From assembly GCA_017694755.1 (NCBI GenBank), contig JADIMO010000063.1, positions 1 through 42,460 of the forward strand: 42,460 nucleotides of DNA, read 5' to 3'. The notes under the pieces are model-generated. The model did no database searches, had not been told where the DNA came from, and saw nothing but the letters and a program-made list of their open reading frames with translations. The translations under genes were made by a program, and so were the position numbers. The stretch comes from Candidatus Cryptobacteroides merdavium (GTDB lineage Bacteria; Bacteroidota; Bacteroidia; Bacteroidales; UBA932). Below, in pieces: positions 7,114-15,245 of this stretch. Within the stretch, counting starts at the first letter, position 1, and every line of letters begins with the position of its first letter.

Positions 7114-9330
7114 TCAGAACCTGAACCGGATGTCCGTTTCCGGAACAGCAAGGACATGTTTCCTGAGCAATACGGATGAAAAGTCCACACCGTCGAGGTC
7201 CACAGGCTCAAAGGCCCTCATTTGAACCGCAGACGACACTGGAGACAACAAGCCGTATACGTCATGCATTGTGAGTGACATGGATGAAGAAGAACCGGAC
7301 TGGACTGCATCGGACAAGATTTCCGGAACAAGATCTCCTGAAGAATTTCCGCCATCTGCCGGGACAGTCATAGACATTTTGTAGACATCAGTAGGAATGC
7401 CTGCAGTATCAAAACATACACCGTAACAATACCATGTGGCACTCAAATTGACATACCCGTTTACACTCCATCCACTTTTTGTGAACGCCTGCTCCTGCTG
7501 AAGAAGTTCAAGCACCTCGTCCTTTGTCTTGCCGGTCCATTCATCCGTTTCAGGGAACAATTTCATATAATATCTGTCCCAATCTCCAGAAGGATATCCA
7601 TATACATAAAGATAGACCCTGTCGCCATAAAGTGATTGGTTATACATGAATCCTATGGAAGCGGCACACTCTACATCGGCAACAGTTGTAAATTCTTCAA
7701 TGACAGCAGAAGTGGTATATGAACCGTCTGCCTTGACTCCGAAGAGATATACATAATAGGTTTCCCCTGACTCAAGTCCTTCAAGGCCGTATGATACAGG
7801 CATCATGGTACTGGCCCCGTACTCAAGTGTCCTGGAAAGAAATTCCTTCATATCCATTTCCGCACCCGGATGACCTTCATTATATTCCTGCAGCCTTGCA
7901 TCAAAAAACTCATTCATATGGGCCTGCAGAGCCTCATCCATATCATCATAAGTTCCCCAGTACTCCACGGCATTCTCCAGTTCGCGGTACTCCGACTCTG
8001 TCATGTAATTGAACATGTATGTCTCATCCTCCGCCCCGCTTCCTGAAGCCGATACATTGACAGTGGCCGTGGTACGGTCAACATTGCTAACCCATACATC
8101 GAACTGTACGCTTGTCTTTTCCGCTGCAAGTGTCCTCACTTCTCTCTTCATCAGATTGACCTTGCCTTCATCGAGCTTCGGTGAACCGTCCGGATTGCAG
8201 GCAAAAATCAGCAGATAATAGTCTTCGCCAGGAATCAGATGATCAAATGACACATAGGCGTTGTCCGCATGACAATAGTCAGAGATGTCTTCCCCATGTG
8301 CAGTATAAAGTGCACTGATGATGTCAGCATCAGAATCCGTATCAGAGAAAAAGTACCGACGCTCCATCATCACGGCAAATGTCTCGCTCTGAGTAGCTGT
8401 CACGGAAGCGGAATAGGATACGTCAGTCACCCTTTCATTGCTTACGCTGTATTCATTTCTCGGAGTCTCTGAAGTGGAAATCGGAGCAACTGTGGCAGCG
8501 GTCACTACAGTTCCGTCATTGGCGACACCCACTGCAAAGGCATAATAAGTGGTTTCCGGCAGCAGATTGACAAAACTTTCACTGTCAGATGACGCTCCTC
8601 GGAAAGTGAGACCGGAAACAATATATGGCCAGGTATACTGTGAATAGTTCTCGCTTGCCTTTATCGTTTCAAGATAAGACTCCACGAAAGGACCTATGCC
8701 TTCAGGAGTTCCGCCGCAATATTCCTGATACTGCGAAGCAAGGAACACATCAGAAAAATAAAATATGTCAGGATTGTTCGGAGTGACATTCAGGGTGAAC
8801 GAAGTCGGAGTAATGTCCGTCCCTGTTATTTCGAATTCAACACCTTCGATGAATTCCGCTCCGGGAGCCGTAAACCCATATGTGTTGACATCTGTGAGAG
8901 CCTCGCCCTCCGTAGAAATACCATATGCATAGAACACATATTCCGTACCCGGGTCAAGCAGTCTGGTGGAATATTCCTGAATGCCACTGCGCAGTTCCGC
9001 AACGAGAAGTTCGTCAAGAGTCATTCCGTTTTCTGCGGCAAGCGATTCGAAATATTCAAGATTGGCAGCCTGAAGCATCTCTCCGCCTCCGTATGTGTCA
9101 TAGTCCGATTTTGAAACCAGCCCGTAGTAATATGTCATCTGCTGATCTTCCGGAGTGATCGTCACTCCGAAACTTGCCTGAGTAAGGTCAGTCGTTTCAA
9201 ATTTGAAGTCCGAAGTTTCTGTCGTACCGGTTCCGGGATCTTCGCCGGTCACGTCCTCTTTCTTACATCCGGTAAGGACACCCCCCACCATCAGAACTGA
9301 AAGGGAGGCATAGATAAAGAATCGTTTCAT
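7114..9330 (-). CDS. Large lipoprotein built from repeated FnIII-like modules with helical inserts
   Basis: This 738-aa protein has a lipobox ending at Cys22 (GVLTGC) followed by KKED and a G/T/E-rich linker. At least four diverged modules are visible, at about 40-155, 162-288, 294-402 and 406-550, with a fifth C-terminal beta region at 553-680. Each ends with a version of LxPGTEYYxxAxGxxxDG (positions ~125, 257, 366, 519), the hallmark of an FnIII C-terminal half. Modules 1, 2 and 4 carry an extra amphipathic-helix segment after a YYxxLxSxSxYxxY element. The likely role is on the cell surface, with unknown ligand. The start at 9330 (MKRFFIY) is chosen because an in-frame ATG at 9399 lies inside the promoter. 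Confidence 0.72.
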   Translation of the reverse strand: MKRFFIYASLSVLMVGGVLTGCKKEDVTGEDPGTGTTETSDFKFETTDLTQASFGVTITPEDQQMTYYYGLVSKSDYDTYGGGEMLQAANLEYFESLAAENGMTLDELLVAELRSGIQEYSTRLLDPGTEYVFYAYGISTEGEALTDVNTYGFTAPGAEFIEGVEFEITGTDITPTSFTLNVTPNNPDIFYFSDVFLASQYQEYCGGTPEGIGPFVESYLETIKASENYSQYTWPYIVSGLTFRGASSDSESFVNLLPETTYYAFAVGVANDGTVVTAATVAPISTSETPRNEYSVSNERVTDVSYSASVTATQSETFAVMMERRYFFSDTDSDADIISALYTAHGEDISDYCHADNAYVSFDHLIPGEDYYLLIFACNPDGSPKLDEGKVNLMKREVRTLAAEKTSVQFDVWVSNVDRTTATVNVSASGSGAEDETYMFNYMTESEYRELENAVEYWGTYDDMDEALQAHMNEFFDARLQEYNEGHPGAEMDMKEFLSRTLEYGASTMMPVSYGLEGLESGETYYVYLFGVKADGSYTTSAVIEEFTTVADVECAASIGFMYNQSLYGDRVYLYVYGYPSGDWDRYYMKLFPETDEWTGKTKDEVLELLQQEQAFTKSGWSVNGYVNLSATWYCYGVCFDTAGIPTDVYKMSMTVPADGGNSSGDLVPEILSDAVQSGSSSSMSLTMHDVYGLLSPVSSAVQMRAFEPVDLDGVDFSSVLLRKHVLAVPETDIRFRF

Positions 9331-9368
9331 AAACATAAATATTATGGATAGTATCTTTCGTAAGACAT

Positions 9369-9400
9369 CAAAATTAGAATAAAAAAAATTCAAATGCAAA
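9369..9400 (-). promoter_or_regulatory. Promoter of the three-gene lipoprotein operon
   Basis: On the minus strand, TTTG (9397-9400) is followed by 20 nt and then TAATTTTG (9369-9376), a full match to the Bacteroidetes sigma-ABfr consensus. The predicted start near 9362 leaves a leader of about 30 nt before the ATG at 9330. Confidence 0.78.
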
Positions 9401-9709
9401 GTCCGTATTCCTCACAATTAATAAAAATCAAGCGATTATAAATTCAATACCATCTGCTTTTTTTCCGATTTAAGTACAATTTCACTCAAATATCAGATGC
9501 ACCGGTTTCAAAATTTCATTTTTCAGAAATTTCATTTTTTTATTTTCCGGAAAACATTGCCGAAATAGCATGAAAAACATGAGCGGCTCCATTCTTCGCA
9601 GATCACTATCGGTAATCAGCAAAGCGGAAGCCGCCCGAAAATCACAGAAATCCTTCTCTTAAATTCCTATTGATCCATATATCACGGAATAATAAAACGT
9701 CTTCAAGTA
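9401..9709. other. AT-rich intergenic region between glyS and the lipoprotein operon
   Basis: About 310 nt without a supported gene. It holds a 16-bp tandem near-repeat around 9510-9541 (AAATTTCATTTTTCAG then AAATTTCATTTTTTTA) and a small GC-rich dyad, GCGGAAGCCGC, near 9625-9635. That dyad could be part of a glyS terminator on the minus strand, though it lacks a clear T-tract. I see no RNA gene or convincing small ORF. Confidence 0.4.
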
Positions 9710-11251
9710 CTATTTCAATTTTTTCAGAAGGTTGCTCATGTTGACCTTGGAGCCGATGATATGAGAAAGATCTTCTATCTTCACCCTTTCCTGAGTCATG
9801 GTATCACGGTCACGGACAGTCACGCAACGGTCATTAAGTGAATCATGGTCAACTGTAACGCAGAACGGGGTACCGATGGCATCCTGACGACGGTAACGCT
9901 TTCCGATGCTGTCCTTCTCATCATACTGGCAGTTGAAGTCATACTTGAGATCATCCATGATACTCTGGGCAAGTTCAGGAAGACCGTCCTTCTTGATCAG
10001 CGGAAGGACTGCCACCTTCACCGGAGCAAGAGGAGCCGGAATGCTGAGGACTACCCTGCTTTCACCGTTTTCAAGCTGCTCCTCATGATATGAATTGGAA
10101 AGCACGGCAAGCACCATCCTGTCCACTCCGATTGAAGTCTCGATGACATATGGGGTGTAGCTTTCGCCGCTCTCCGGGTCGAAATACTGTATCTTCTTGC
10201 CTGAGAATTTCTGATGGTTTCCGAGGTCGAAGTCCGTCCTCGAATGGATTCCCTCAAGCTCCTTGAAGCCGAACGGGAAGTTGAATTCGATGTCAGTGGC
10301 GGCATTTGCATAGTGGGCAAGCTTCTCATGGTCATGGAAACGGTAGTTGCCGTCACCCATGCCGAGGGCCTGATGCCATGCAAGACGGTTCTGTTTCCAG
10401 GTCTTGAACCAGTCAAGTTCCGTACCCGGCTTGATGAAGAACTGCATCTCCATCTGCTCGAATTCCCTCATCCTGAAGATGAACTGACGGGCTACAATCT
10501 CATTTCTGAAAGCTTTTCCTATCTGTGCTATTCCGAAAGGAATCTTCATGCGTCCGGTCTTCTGCACATTCAGGTAGTTCACGAATATTCCCTGTGCAGT
10601 TTCAGGACGCAGATAGATGACATTGGTGTCATCAGAAGTGTTGCCGAGCTGCGTGCTGAACATCAGATTGAACTGGCGTACCTCTGTCCAGTTCTTTGTT
10701 CCTGAAATAGGGCAAACGATCTCGCAATCGATTATTATCTGACGGAGGGCGGCAAGGTCGTTGGCATTCAGAGCCTCATTCATCCGGCCTCTCACCTCGT
10801 CTATCTTTGCCTTGTTGCGGAGGACATTGGGATTGGTCTCCATGAACTTTGCCTCATCGAAGCCGTCCCCGAACTTCTTGCGGCCTTTCTCAACCTCCTT
10901 TCTTATCTTCTCTTCAAGCTTGGCGATATAATCCTCGATAAGCACATCTGCACGGTATCTTTTTTTGGAATCCTTGTTATCGATGAGCGGATCATTGAAA
11001 GCACCCACATGTCCTGAAGCCTCCCATATCTTCGGATGCATGAAAATGCAGGAGTCGATGCCCACTATATTTTCATGAAGCCTCACCATGGCCTCCCACC
11101 AGTATCTCTTAATGTTGTTCTTCAGTTCCACGCCCATCTGCCCGTAGTCATAGACAGCTGCAAGCCCGTCATAGATCTCACTTGAAGGAAATATGAATCC
11201 ATACTCCTTGCAATGGGCGACCAAAGTCTTGAAAAGTTCATCCTGTGTCAT
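9710..11251 (-). CDS. glyS: Glycyl-tRNA synthetase, alpha2 (single-chain) type
   Basis: The enzyme charges tRNA-Gly. The 513-aa single-chain form is the eukaryote/archaeal-like dimeric GlyRS used by Bacteroidetes, not the alpha2beta2 GlyQS form. Visible features are the N-terminal motif-1 region (YGFIFPSSEIYDG and YDYGQMGVELKNNIKRYWW), LRPETAQGIFVNY, class-II motif 2 around AFRNEIVARQFIFRMREFEQ, motif 3 in SIGVDRMVLAVL, and a C-terminal anticodon-binding domain starting near APVKVAVLPL. The preferred start is the ATG at 11251 (MTQDELFKTLVAHC), matching the conserved N-terminus. A longer in-frame version to 11359 reads as leader sequence and overlaps a promoter-like element. Confidence 0.96.
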   Translation of the reverse strand: MTQDELFKTLVAHCKEYGFIFPSSEIYDGLAAVYDYGQMGVELKNNIKRYWWEAMVRLHENIVGIDSCIFMHPKIWEASGHVGAFNDPLIDNKDSKKRYRADVLIEDYIAKLEEKIRKEVEKGRKKFGDGFDEAKFMETNPNVLRNKAKIDEVRGRMNEALNANDLAALRQIIIDCEIVCPISGTKNWTEVRQFNLMFSTQLGNTSDDTNVIYLRPETAQGIFVNYLNVQKTGRMKIPFGIAQIGKAFRNEIVARQFIFRMREFEQMEMQFFIKPGTELDWFKTWKQNRLAWHQALGMGDGNYRFHDHEKLAHYANAATDIEFNFPFGFKELEGIHSRTDFDLGNHQKFSGKKIQYFDPESGESYTPYVIETSIGVDRMVLAVLSNSYHEEQLENGESRVVLSIPAPLAPVKVAVLPLIKKDGLPELAQSIMDDLKYDFNCQYDEKDSIGKRYRRQDAIGTPFCVTVDHDSLNDRCVTVRDRDTMTQERVKIEDLSHIIGSKVNMSNLLKKLK

Positions 11252-11346
11252 AGTATCTGTTATTAATATCTTTTCCGTAAAATGAAAGAGCAAGCGCTGA
11301 AAATCAGCCGCCAAATCCAACCCGCATGCCTCGTCCAAACAAACTG

Positions 11347-11354
11347 CAAAAATA
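11347..11354 (-). promoter_or_regulatory. -7 element for glyS
   Basis: TATTTTTG on the minus strand fits TAnnTTTG. The upstream -33 region lacks a clear TTTG. It would give an ~90-nt leader before the ATG at 11251. The long leader could hold regulation, but I see no T-box or other recognisable structure. Confidence 0.45.
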
Positions 11355-11381
11355 GACAATTATCCGTAAAATGCACCCAAT

Positions 11382-11936
11382 TCACATAAATAAGGAATCC
11401 ATTGTACGATGCGATACAATCCCTCTCAGCGGGATCATGACAAAATCCCTTTCGTGCATTAACGGATGAGGGATTTTCAGGTCGCTGTCATCTATTCTGA
11501 AATCACCAAGAAGAAGGATGTCAATGTCGATGATTCTGGAGCGGTATATTCTTCTGCCGTCCGAATCATATTCAGGCTTTCCTGTACGCCCCATTTCAGC
11601 CTCCACTGACTTGCATTTTCTGAGGATTTCATGAGCAAAGGCATTCATGCTGGTTCCCCGTGGAACAGACAGCCTGTACCTTACAGCAGCATTCAGGAAA
11701 ATGTCATCACTATCGAATCCCCACGGCTCTGTCTCCACAAAACTGGAAAGTGCATCATGATTTACGGCAAATGCCATATCAAGGCATCTGACGGCCTCCA
11801 GAAGATTATGCCTCCTGTCACCGAGATTCGACCCTAATCCGAGATAAAGCATGACTTCCCTACCGGAAACGCCTGTATCTGCCATAAGACAATTATTAAT
11901 ATCCATTTCCACCGTGCCGTTCTGAACGGAACTCAT
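11382..11936 (-). CDS. folK: 2-amino-4-hydroxy-6-hydroxymethyldihydropteridine pyrophosphokinase
   Basis: FolK transfers pyrophosphate from ATP to 6-hydroxymethyl-dihydropterin in folate synthesis. Family motifs are clear: YLGLGSNLGDR, then ETEPWG..DIFLNAA, the metal-binding block RSRIIDIDILLLGD, and LKIPHPLMHERDFVMIPL. The longest form is 184 aa. The conserved fold begins around the in-frame ATG at 11852 (MLYLGLGSN), so the start is uncertain (11936, 11903, 11885 or 11852). It follows the SufT-like gene by 35 nt if the first start is used. The stretch encoding SVPRGTSM contains a near-copy of the parS palindrome. Confidence 0.93.
   Translation of the reverse strand: MSSVQNGTVEMDINNCLMADTGVSGREVMLYLGLGSNLGDRRHNLLEAVRCLDMAFAVNHDALSSFVETEPWGFDSDDIFLNAAVRYRLSVPRGTSMNAFAHEILRKCKSVEAEMGRTGKPEYDSDGRRIYRSRIIDIDILLLGDFRIDDSDLKIPHPLMHERDFVMIPLRGIVSHRTMDSLFM
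11653..11666. other. Near-match to the parS palindrome inside folK
   Basis: GTTCCCCGTGGAAC differs at one position from the GTTCCACGTGGAAC palindromes at 14.9 and 16.0 kb. The mismatch breaks the central CACGTG core that ParB normally needs, so it may be a weak site, a relic or simply codons for VPRGT. Confidence 0.3.
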
Positions 11937-11971
11937 AGCCCTTAGTGCATGAACCTGTTACTGGAGACCAA

Positions 11972-12346
11972 TCAGTCATCCAGCCCCAGCTCCACCAGAG
12001 CCTCCTCAGACATCCTGCTCTTGTCCCAGACAGGTTCGAAAACGAGATCAACCTTCACGCTGACCACTCCAGGAACATCTTCCACGGAAGCCTTCACCGC
12101 ATCGACCACATAATCAGCCATAGGGCAGTTAGGTGCAGTCAATGTCATCTGTATGTACACATTATGGTCCTCATCCACCTTAAGCTCGTATATGAGACCG
12201 AGATCATAGATGTTGACTGGTATTTCAGGGTCATACACCTGCCTGAGTGCCATGATTATATCCCTTTCCAAAGCCATAAGCCTTTCCTTTTCTGTTTCCT
12301 TTTCGGAGAGATTCTTTTTCCTGCCGAATATATCTTTAAAACCCAT
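11972..12346 (-). CDS. SufT-like MIP18/DUF59 iron-sulfur maturation protein
   Basis: The 124-aa protein carries the DUF59 core: ERDIIMALRQVYDPEIPVNI, YDLGLIYEL, and LTAPNCPMADYVV, with the conserved Asp of DPEIP and the Cys of APNCP. This family (SufT/MIP18) assists Fe-S cluster assembly or delivery. A basic N-terminal tail (FGRKKNLSEKETEKER) precedes it. The preferred start is the ATG at 12346; a longer version to 12373 is possible. It sits directly after sufE in a sufS-sufE-sufT-folK cluster, which supports the Fe-S role. Confidence 0.88.
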   Translation of the reverse strand: MGFKDIFGRKKNLSEKETEKERLMALERDIIMALRQVYDPEIPVNIYDLGLIYELKVDEDHNVYIQMTLTAPNCPMADYVVDAVKASVEDVPGVVSVKVDLVFEPVWDKSRMSEEALVELGLDD

Positions 12347-12420
12347 ATTTCCATATCTTTGTGCGGCAAACATTCCCAGACCTGCCGCTCCCCTGCCACC
12401 GCCAGAGAATATCTGTCAGG

Positions 12421-12837
12421 TCAGAGGTTTTCCGCAGCAACCTCCTTTATTTTCGCTATCATTGAAATGAGGCCGTTAGCCCTTGTCGGAGAGAGATTCT
12501 CCTTCAACCCGATCCTGTCCACAACCGAAAAATCAGAAGAGACTATCTCCTCCGGCCTTCTCCCGGAATATATTTTTATCAGAAGCGAGATTATCCCCTT
12601 CGTTATGATGGCATCGCTGTCAGCATTAAACACAACCTTTCCGTCCTCCATTCTGTAGTCAAGCCATACTCGTGACTGACAACCCTTTATAAGTCTGTCT
12701 TCAGTCTTCCTGTCCTCCGGGTAGTCACCGAGATTCTTTCCGAGTTCAATGAGATATTCATATTTGTCAAGCCACTCATCAAACATGGAAAATTCATCAA
12801 CTACTTCATTTTCAATTTCTTGTAGAGACTTTTCCAT
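12421..12837 (-). CDS. sufE: Cysteine desulfuration protein SufE
   Basis: SufE accepts persulfide sulfur from SufS and passes it to the scaffold. The 138-aa protein shows the family signature: EFSMFDEWLDKYEYLIELG, then LIKGCQSRVWL, where the active Cys (residue 53 from the chosen start) receives the sulfur. These are followed by ADSDAIITKGIISLLIKIYSG and IGLKENLSPTRANGL. The start MEKSLQEIENE at 12837 fits homolog N-termini better than the ATGs at 12849 and 12846. It lies 98 nt downstream of sufS on the same strand. Confidence 0.94.
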   Translation of the reverse strand: MEKSLQEIENEVVDEFSMFDEWLDKYEYLIELGKNLGDYPEDRKTEDRLIKGCQSRVWLDYRMEDGKVVFNADSDAIITKGIISLLIKIYSGRRPEEIVSSDFSVVDRIGLKENLSPTRANGLISMIAKIKEVAAENL

Positions 12838-12935
12838 AGCATGCATCATTCCCGCGATACAACAGGCCGGCGATATACTGACGGCAACTTATCAGCGGTA
12901 TTTATCTAAGTTATTATCAATCAATTAAAACATTA

Positions 12936-14162
12936 TTAAGACAGCATCACGGCTGCCTTGTCGAGACATTTCATGAAATACTCGGCTTCCCGCATAGTAT
13001 TGTACGGAGCAAGTGACACACGCAGCATTCCCGTAACTCCAAACCTGTCCATCAAAGGCTCTGCACACATCTGCCCGGACCTCACTGCGATTCCCATCTT
13101 GTCAAGAATCAGGGCCAGATCCTCATGATGCACTCCGTCCATGCTGAAAGAAAACAAAGGTATCTTTCCCACAGCATTTTCCGGAATCCCGTAAAGACGG
13201 ATGCGGCTGTCGGAAATAAGAGCATCCAAAAGATAATCCCGCACCGCGTCAATACTGCGGACAATCTCCGCATCGTCCATTAAGGAATCCGCAAATTCCA
13301 AAGCCGGCTTCAATGTGGCCGCCCCTGCGAAATTCTGTGTTCCGGCCTCGAATTTCAAAGGAAGCGGAGCATATGTAGTACCGCTGAACCTCACGGTCCC
13401 TACCATCTCACCACCTCCCATATAAGGCGGCATCCTGTCAAGCCACTTTTTCTTTCCATACAGGACTCCTGTTCCCGGAGCCGCATAAATCTTATGACCT
13501 GAAAAGACATAGAAGTCACAGTCCAGATCCTGTACATCCACCTTGGAATGGACTATTCCCTGAGCCCCGTCCACAAGGACCGGCACACCCTTCCCGTGAC
13601 ATTTTTTCACTATCTCTTTTACAGGATTGACCAGGCCTAGCACATTCGAAATATGCGTCACTGCCATAATTTTCGTTCTGTCCGAAATCAGACCTTCAAG
13701 AGAATTTATCATGAGATGCCCGCTGTCATCCACTTTCAGCACCTTCAGGACAGCTCCCTTTCTCTGACACATCATCTGCCACGGTACTATGTCGGAATGA
13801 TGCTCGCATTCGGTCACAATCACTTCATCCCCCTCAGAAACAAAGGCCTCACCGAAAGAAAATGCCACCAGATTGATTGAAGCCGTCGTCCCGGAAGTGA
13901 AGACAACCTCCTCCCGGCTTCCGGCATTGATGAACTTCCGCACAGCCTCTCTTGCCTCCTCATATGCTGTTGTAGCCTCTTCCGACATCAGATGCACTGC
14001 CCTATGGATATTTGCATTGCACTGCTCCGTAATCCTTGTCCACTCATCAATGACTGAACGCGGACGCTGGGCAGTGGCAGCATTGTCAAAATAGACCAGC
14101 TGTCGGCCATAGACCTGACGGCCGAGGGCCGGAAAATTTCTTCTTATTTCTTCTGCATCCAT
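12936..14162 (-). CDS. sufS: SufS-type cysteine desulfurase
   Basis: A PLP enzyme that removes sulfur from cysteine for Fe-S cluster assembly. The 408-aa protein shows group-II features: YFDNAATAQRP near the N-terminus, TSGTTASINLVAFSFG, ECEHHSDIVPWQ, DGAQGIVHSKVD, the PLP lysine in SGHKIYAAPGTGVLYG, and the catalytic loop Cys in RSGQMCAEPLMDRFG. The start at the ATG at 14162 (MDAEEIRRNFPALG) matches family N-termini. It heads a minus-strand cluster with sufE, a SufT-like gene and folK. sufB, sufC and sufD, usual neighbours in Bacteroidetes, are not here. Confidence 0.95.
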   Translation of the reverse strand: MDAEEIRRNFPALGRQVYGRQLVYFDNAATAQRPRSVIDEWTRITEQCNANIHRAVHLMSEEATTAYEEAREAVRKFINAGSREEVVFTSGTTASINLVAFSFGEAFVSEGDEVIVTECEHHSDIVPWQMMCQRKGAVLKVLKVDDSGHLMINSLEGLISDRTKIMAVTHISNVLGLVNPVKEIVKKCHGKGVPVLVDGAQGIVHSKVDVQDLDCDFYVFSGHKIYAAPGTGVLYGKKKWLDRMPPYMGGGEMVGTVRFSGTTYAPLPLKFEAGTQNFAGAATLKPALEFADSLMDDAEIVRSIDAVRDYLLDALISDSRIRLYGIPENAVGKIPLFSFSMDGVHHEDLALILDKMGIAVRSGQMCAEPLMDRFGVTGMLRVSLAPYNTMREAEYFMKCLDKAAVMLS

Positions 14163-14206
14163 AACCTTACATCTTTCCTGATAATGCCATAAGGCATCCA
14201 AATGGG

Positions 14207-14214
14207 CAAAGTTA
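14207..14214 (-). promoter_or_regulatory. -7 element for sufS
   Basis: On the minus strand, TAACTTTG fits TAnnTTTG, 45 nt upstream of the sufS ATG. No exact TTTG lies at the expected -33 distance. Confidence 0.45.
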
Positions 14215-14231
14215 ACAAAAACAACAATCAG

Positions 14232-14265
14232 TTGACATCAATGTGCATGAATTTGCGTATTTTTG
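14232..14265 (+). promoter_or_regulatory. Promoter for ruvA
   Basis: TATTTTTG at 14258-14265 fits the -7 consensus; upstream, TTGACA at 14232-14237 stands about 20 nt away. The leader would be about 50 nt to the ATG at 14322. It is interleaved with the sufS -7 element, so the two divergent promoters share about 60 bp. Confidence 0.55.
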
Positions 14266-14321
14266 CATAAGGGAGGCTTAAAAGGGTACTTTTACAAGTA
14301 GTCATATAAACAAACTGAAAA

Positions 14322-14909
14322 ATGATAGAATACATCAAAGGTGAACTTGTGGAACTGACACCGACCGATGCCATTGTGGAATGCCACGGCATCGGATACA
14401 GGATACTCATATCACTCCAGACATTCAGCCAGCTGGAAAACCGCAAGGATGTGGTGATATACATCCACCATTATCTCCGCGAAGACGAAGAACTCTATTA
14501 CGGTTTTGCCACAAAGGATGAACGGGAACTCTTCCGACTTCTGATAGGAGTGTCCGGCGTTGGAGCTGCCACAGCCAGGATGATGCTCTCCTCCCTCACT
14601 TCCGATGAAATCAGAAATGCAATCATCGCAGAAGACATCAACCGAATCAAAAGCATAAAGGGAATAGGCCTCAAAAGCGCACAAAGACTGATTCTCGAAC
14701 TGAAAGACAAGATTGTCAAAGGAGGAGGAGCCGATACAGGTGTCATTCTCAGCAGCAGGAACGACGCCGTCGTGGAAGAAGCCGTCACAGCCCTCGTCCT
14801 GCTTGGATTTACCAAGGCAAATGTAAACAAGGCAATATCCGCTGTAATCAAAGAGAATCCTGACGCCAATCTGGAATCAATAATAAAACTCGCACTAAAG
14901 AAATTATAA
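14322..14909 (+). CDS. ruvA: Holliday junction branch migration protein RuvA
   Basis: RuvA binds four-way DNA junctions and loads the RuvB motor. The 195-aa protein has the N-terminal OB fold (MIEYIKGELVELTPTDAIVE, then GIGYRILISL), two helix-hairpin-helix segments (LLIGVSGVGAATARMML and IKSIKGIGLKSAQRLILELK), and the C-terminal RuvB-contact domain (AVTALVLLGFTKANVNKAI). ruvB lies about 10 kb away on the opposite strand rather than in one operon. A perfect parS palindrome begins 3 nt after its stop codon. Confidence 0.96.
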   Translation: MIEYIKGELVELTPTDAIVECHGIGYRILISLQTFSQLENRKDVVIYIHHYLREDEELYYGFATKDERELFRLLIGVSGVGAATARMMLSSLTSDEIRNAIIAEDINRIKSIKGIGLKSAQRLILELKDKIVKGGGADTGVILSSRNDAVVEEAVTALVLLGFTKANVNKAISAVIKENPDANLESIIKLALKKL

Positions 14910-14911
14910 CA

Positions 14912-14925
14912 GTTCCACGTGGAAC
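14912..14925. other. parS site (ParB-binding palindrome), intergenic
   Basis: GTTCCACGTGGAAC is a perfect 14-bp palindrome. In context (A before, A after) it matches the bacterial parS consensus TGTTnCACGTGnAACA at every defined base except the outer left T. It lies between ruvA and a small membrane-protein gene. A second perfect copy is 1.06 kb away in mnmG. ParB loads at such sites near the origin for chromosome segregation and SMC recruitment. Confidence 0.8.
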
Positions 14926-14942
14926 ATCAACACAAGGAAACA

Positions 14943-15161
14943 ATGAACTCAAATCAAGAAAGACCGAAAAGACGCCACTGGGCATTAAACTTGATTTTCC
15001 CACTGGTGATATTTGCATTTTCAACAGCAATCCTGTACGGAGGCTATTTTGGCTCTGAAGAAAACAGCCTTTCCATCACAAACCAGATAATCTGGTGGAT
15101 ATTCTTCGCCTATTCTGTGATAAGAATCATCAGCATCATCGTCAAGAGAAACAGGATTTAG
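14943..15161 (+). CDS. Small two-helix membrane protein of unknown function
   Basis: This 72-aa protein has a basic N-terminal tail (NQERPKRRHW) followed by two hydrophobic segments at about 17-35 and 48-66, and ends in KRNRI. The positive charge at both ends predicts both termini in the cytoplasm. It starts 33 nt after ruvA, with the parS palindrome filling the gap, so it may be read from the ruvA transcript. I do not recognise a family. The ATG at 14919 would lie inside parS, so the ATG at 14943 is chosen. Confidence 0.6.
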   Translation: MNSNQERPKRRHWALNLIFPLVIFAFSTAILYGGYFGSEENSLSITNQIIWWIFFAYSVIRIISIIVKRNRI

Positions 15162-15202
15162 CGGCAAAAACCGTCATTCTGATTTAGACGGAACCTGTCG
15201 CT
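15161..15202 (+). terminator. Possible hairpin after the small membrane-protein gene
   Basis: CCGTC (15171-15175) pairs with GACGG (15187-15191), and the flanking GCG/CGC at the ends extends the stem imperfectly. There is no T-tract. It is a weak candidate for a transcript end. Confidence 0.35.
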
Positions 15203-15245
15203 AAATACCCTATAAAGCATTTTACTTTTCAATAACTGGAGTGTT

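Noticed and set aside
4848..9330. The lipoprotein operon as a SusCD-type polysaccharide locus
   Set aside because: No TonB-dependent receptor, SusD homolog or glycoside hydrolase is present; only FnIII-like and DUF1566-like domains are visible.
9401..9709. A small RNA or short gene in the glyS-lipoprotein gap
   Set aside because: No stable long hairpin with T-tract, no protein-like frame and no recognisable RNA consensus was seen.
11945..12658. A 237-codon plus-strand frame opposite sufE and the SufT-like gene
   Set aside because: Both minus-strand genes carry conserved active-site motifs; the plus frame spans their intergenic gap and has no recognisable pattern.
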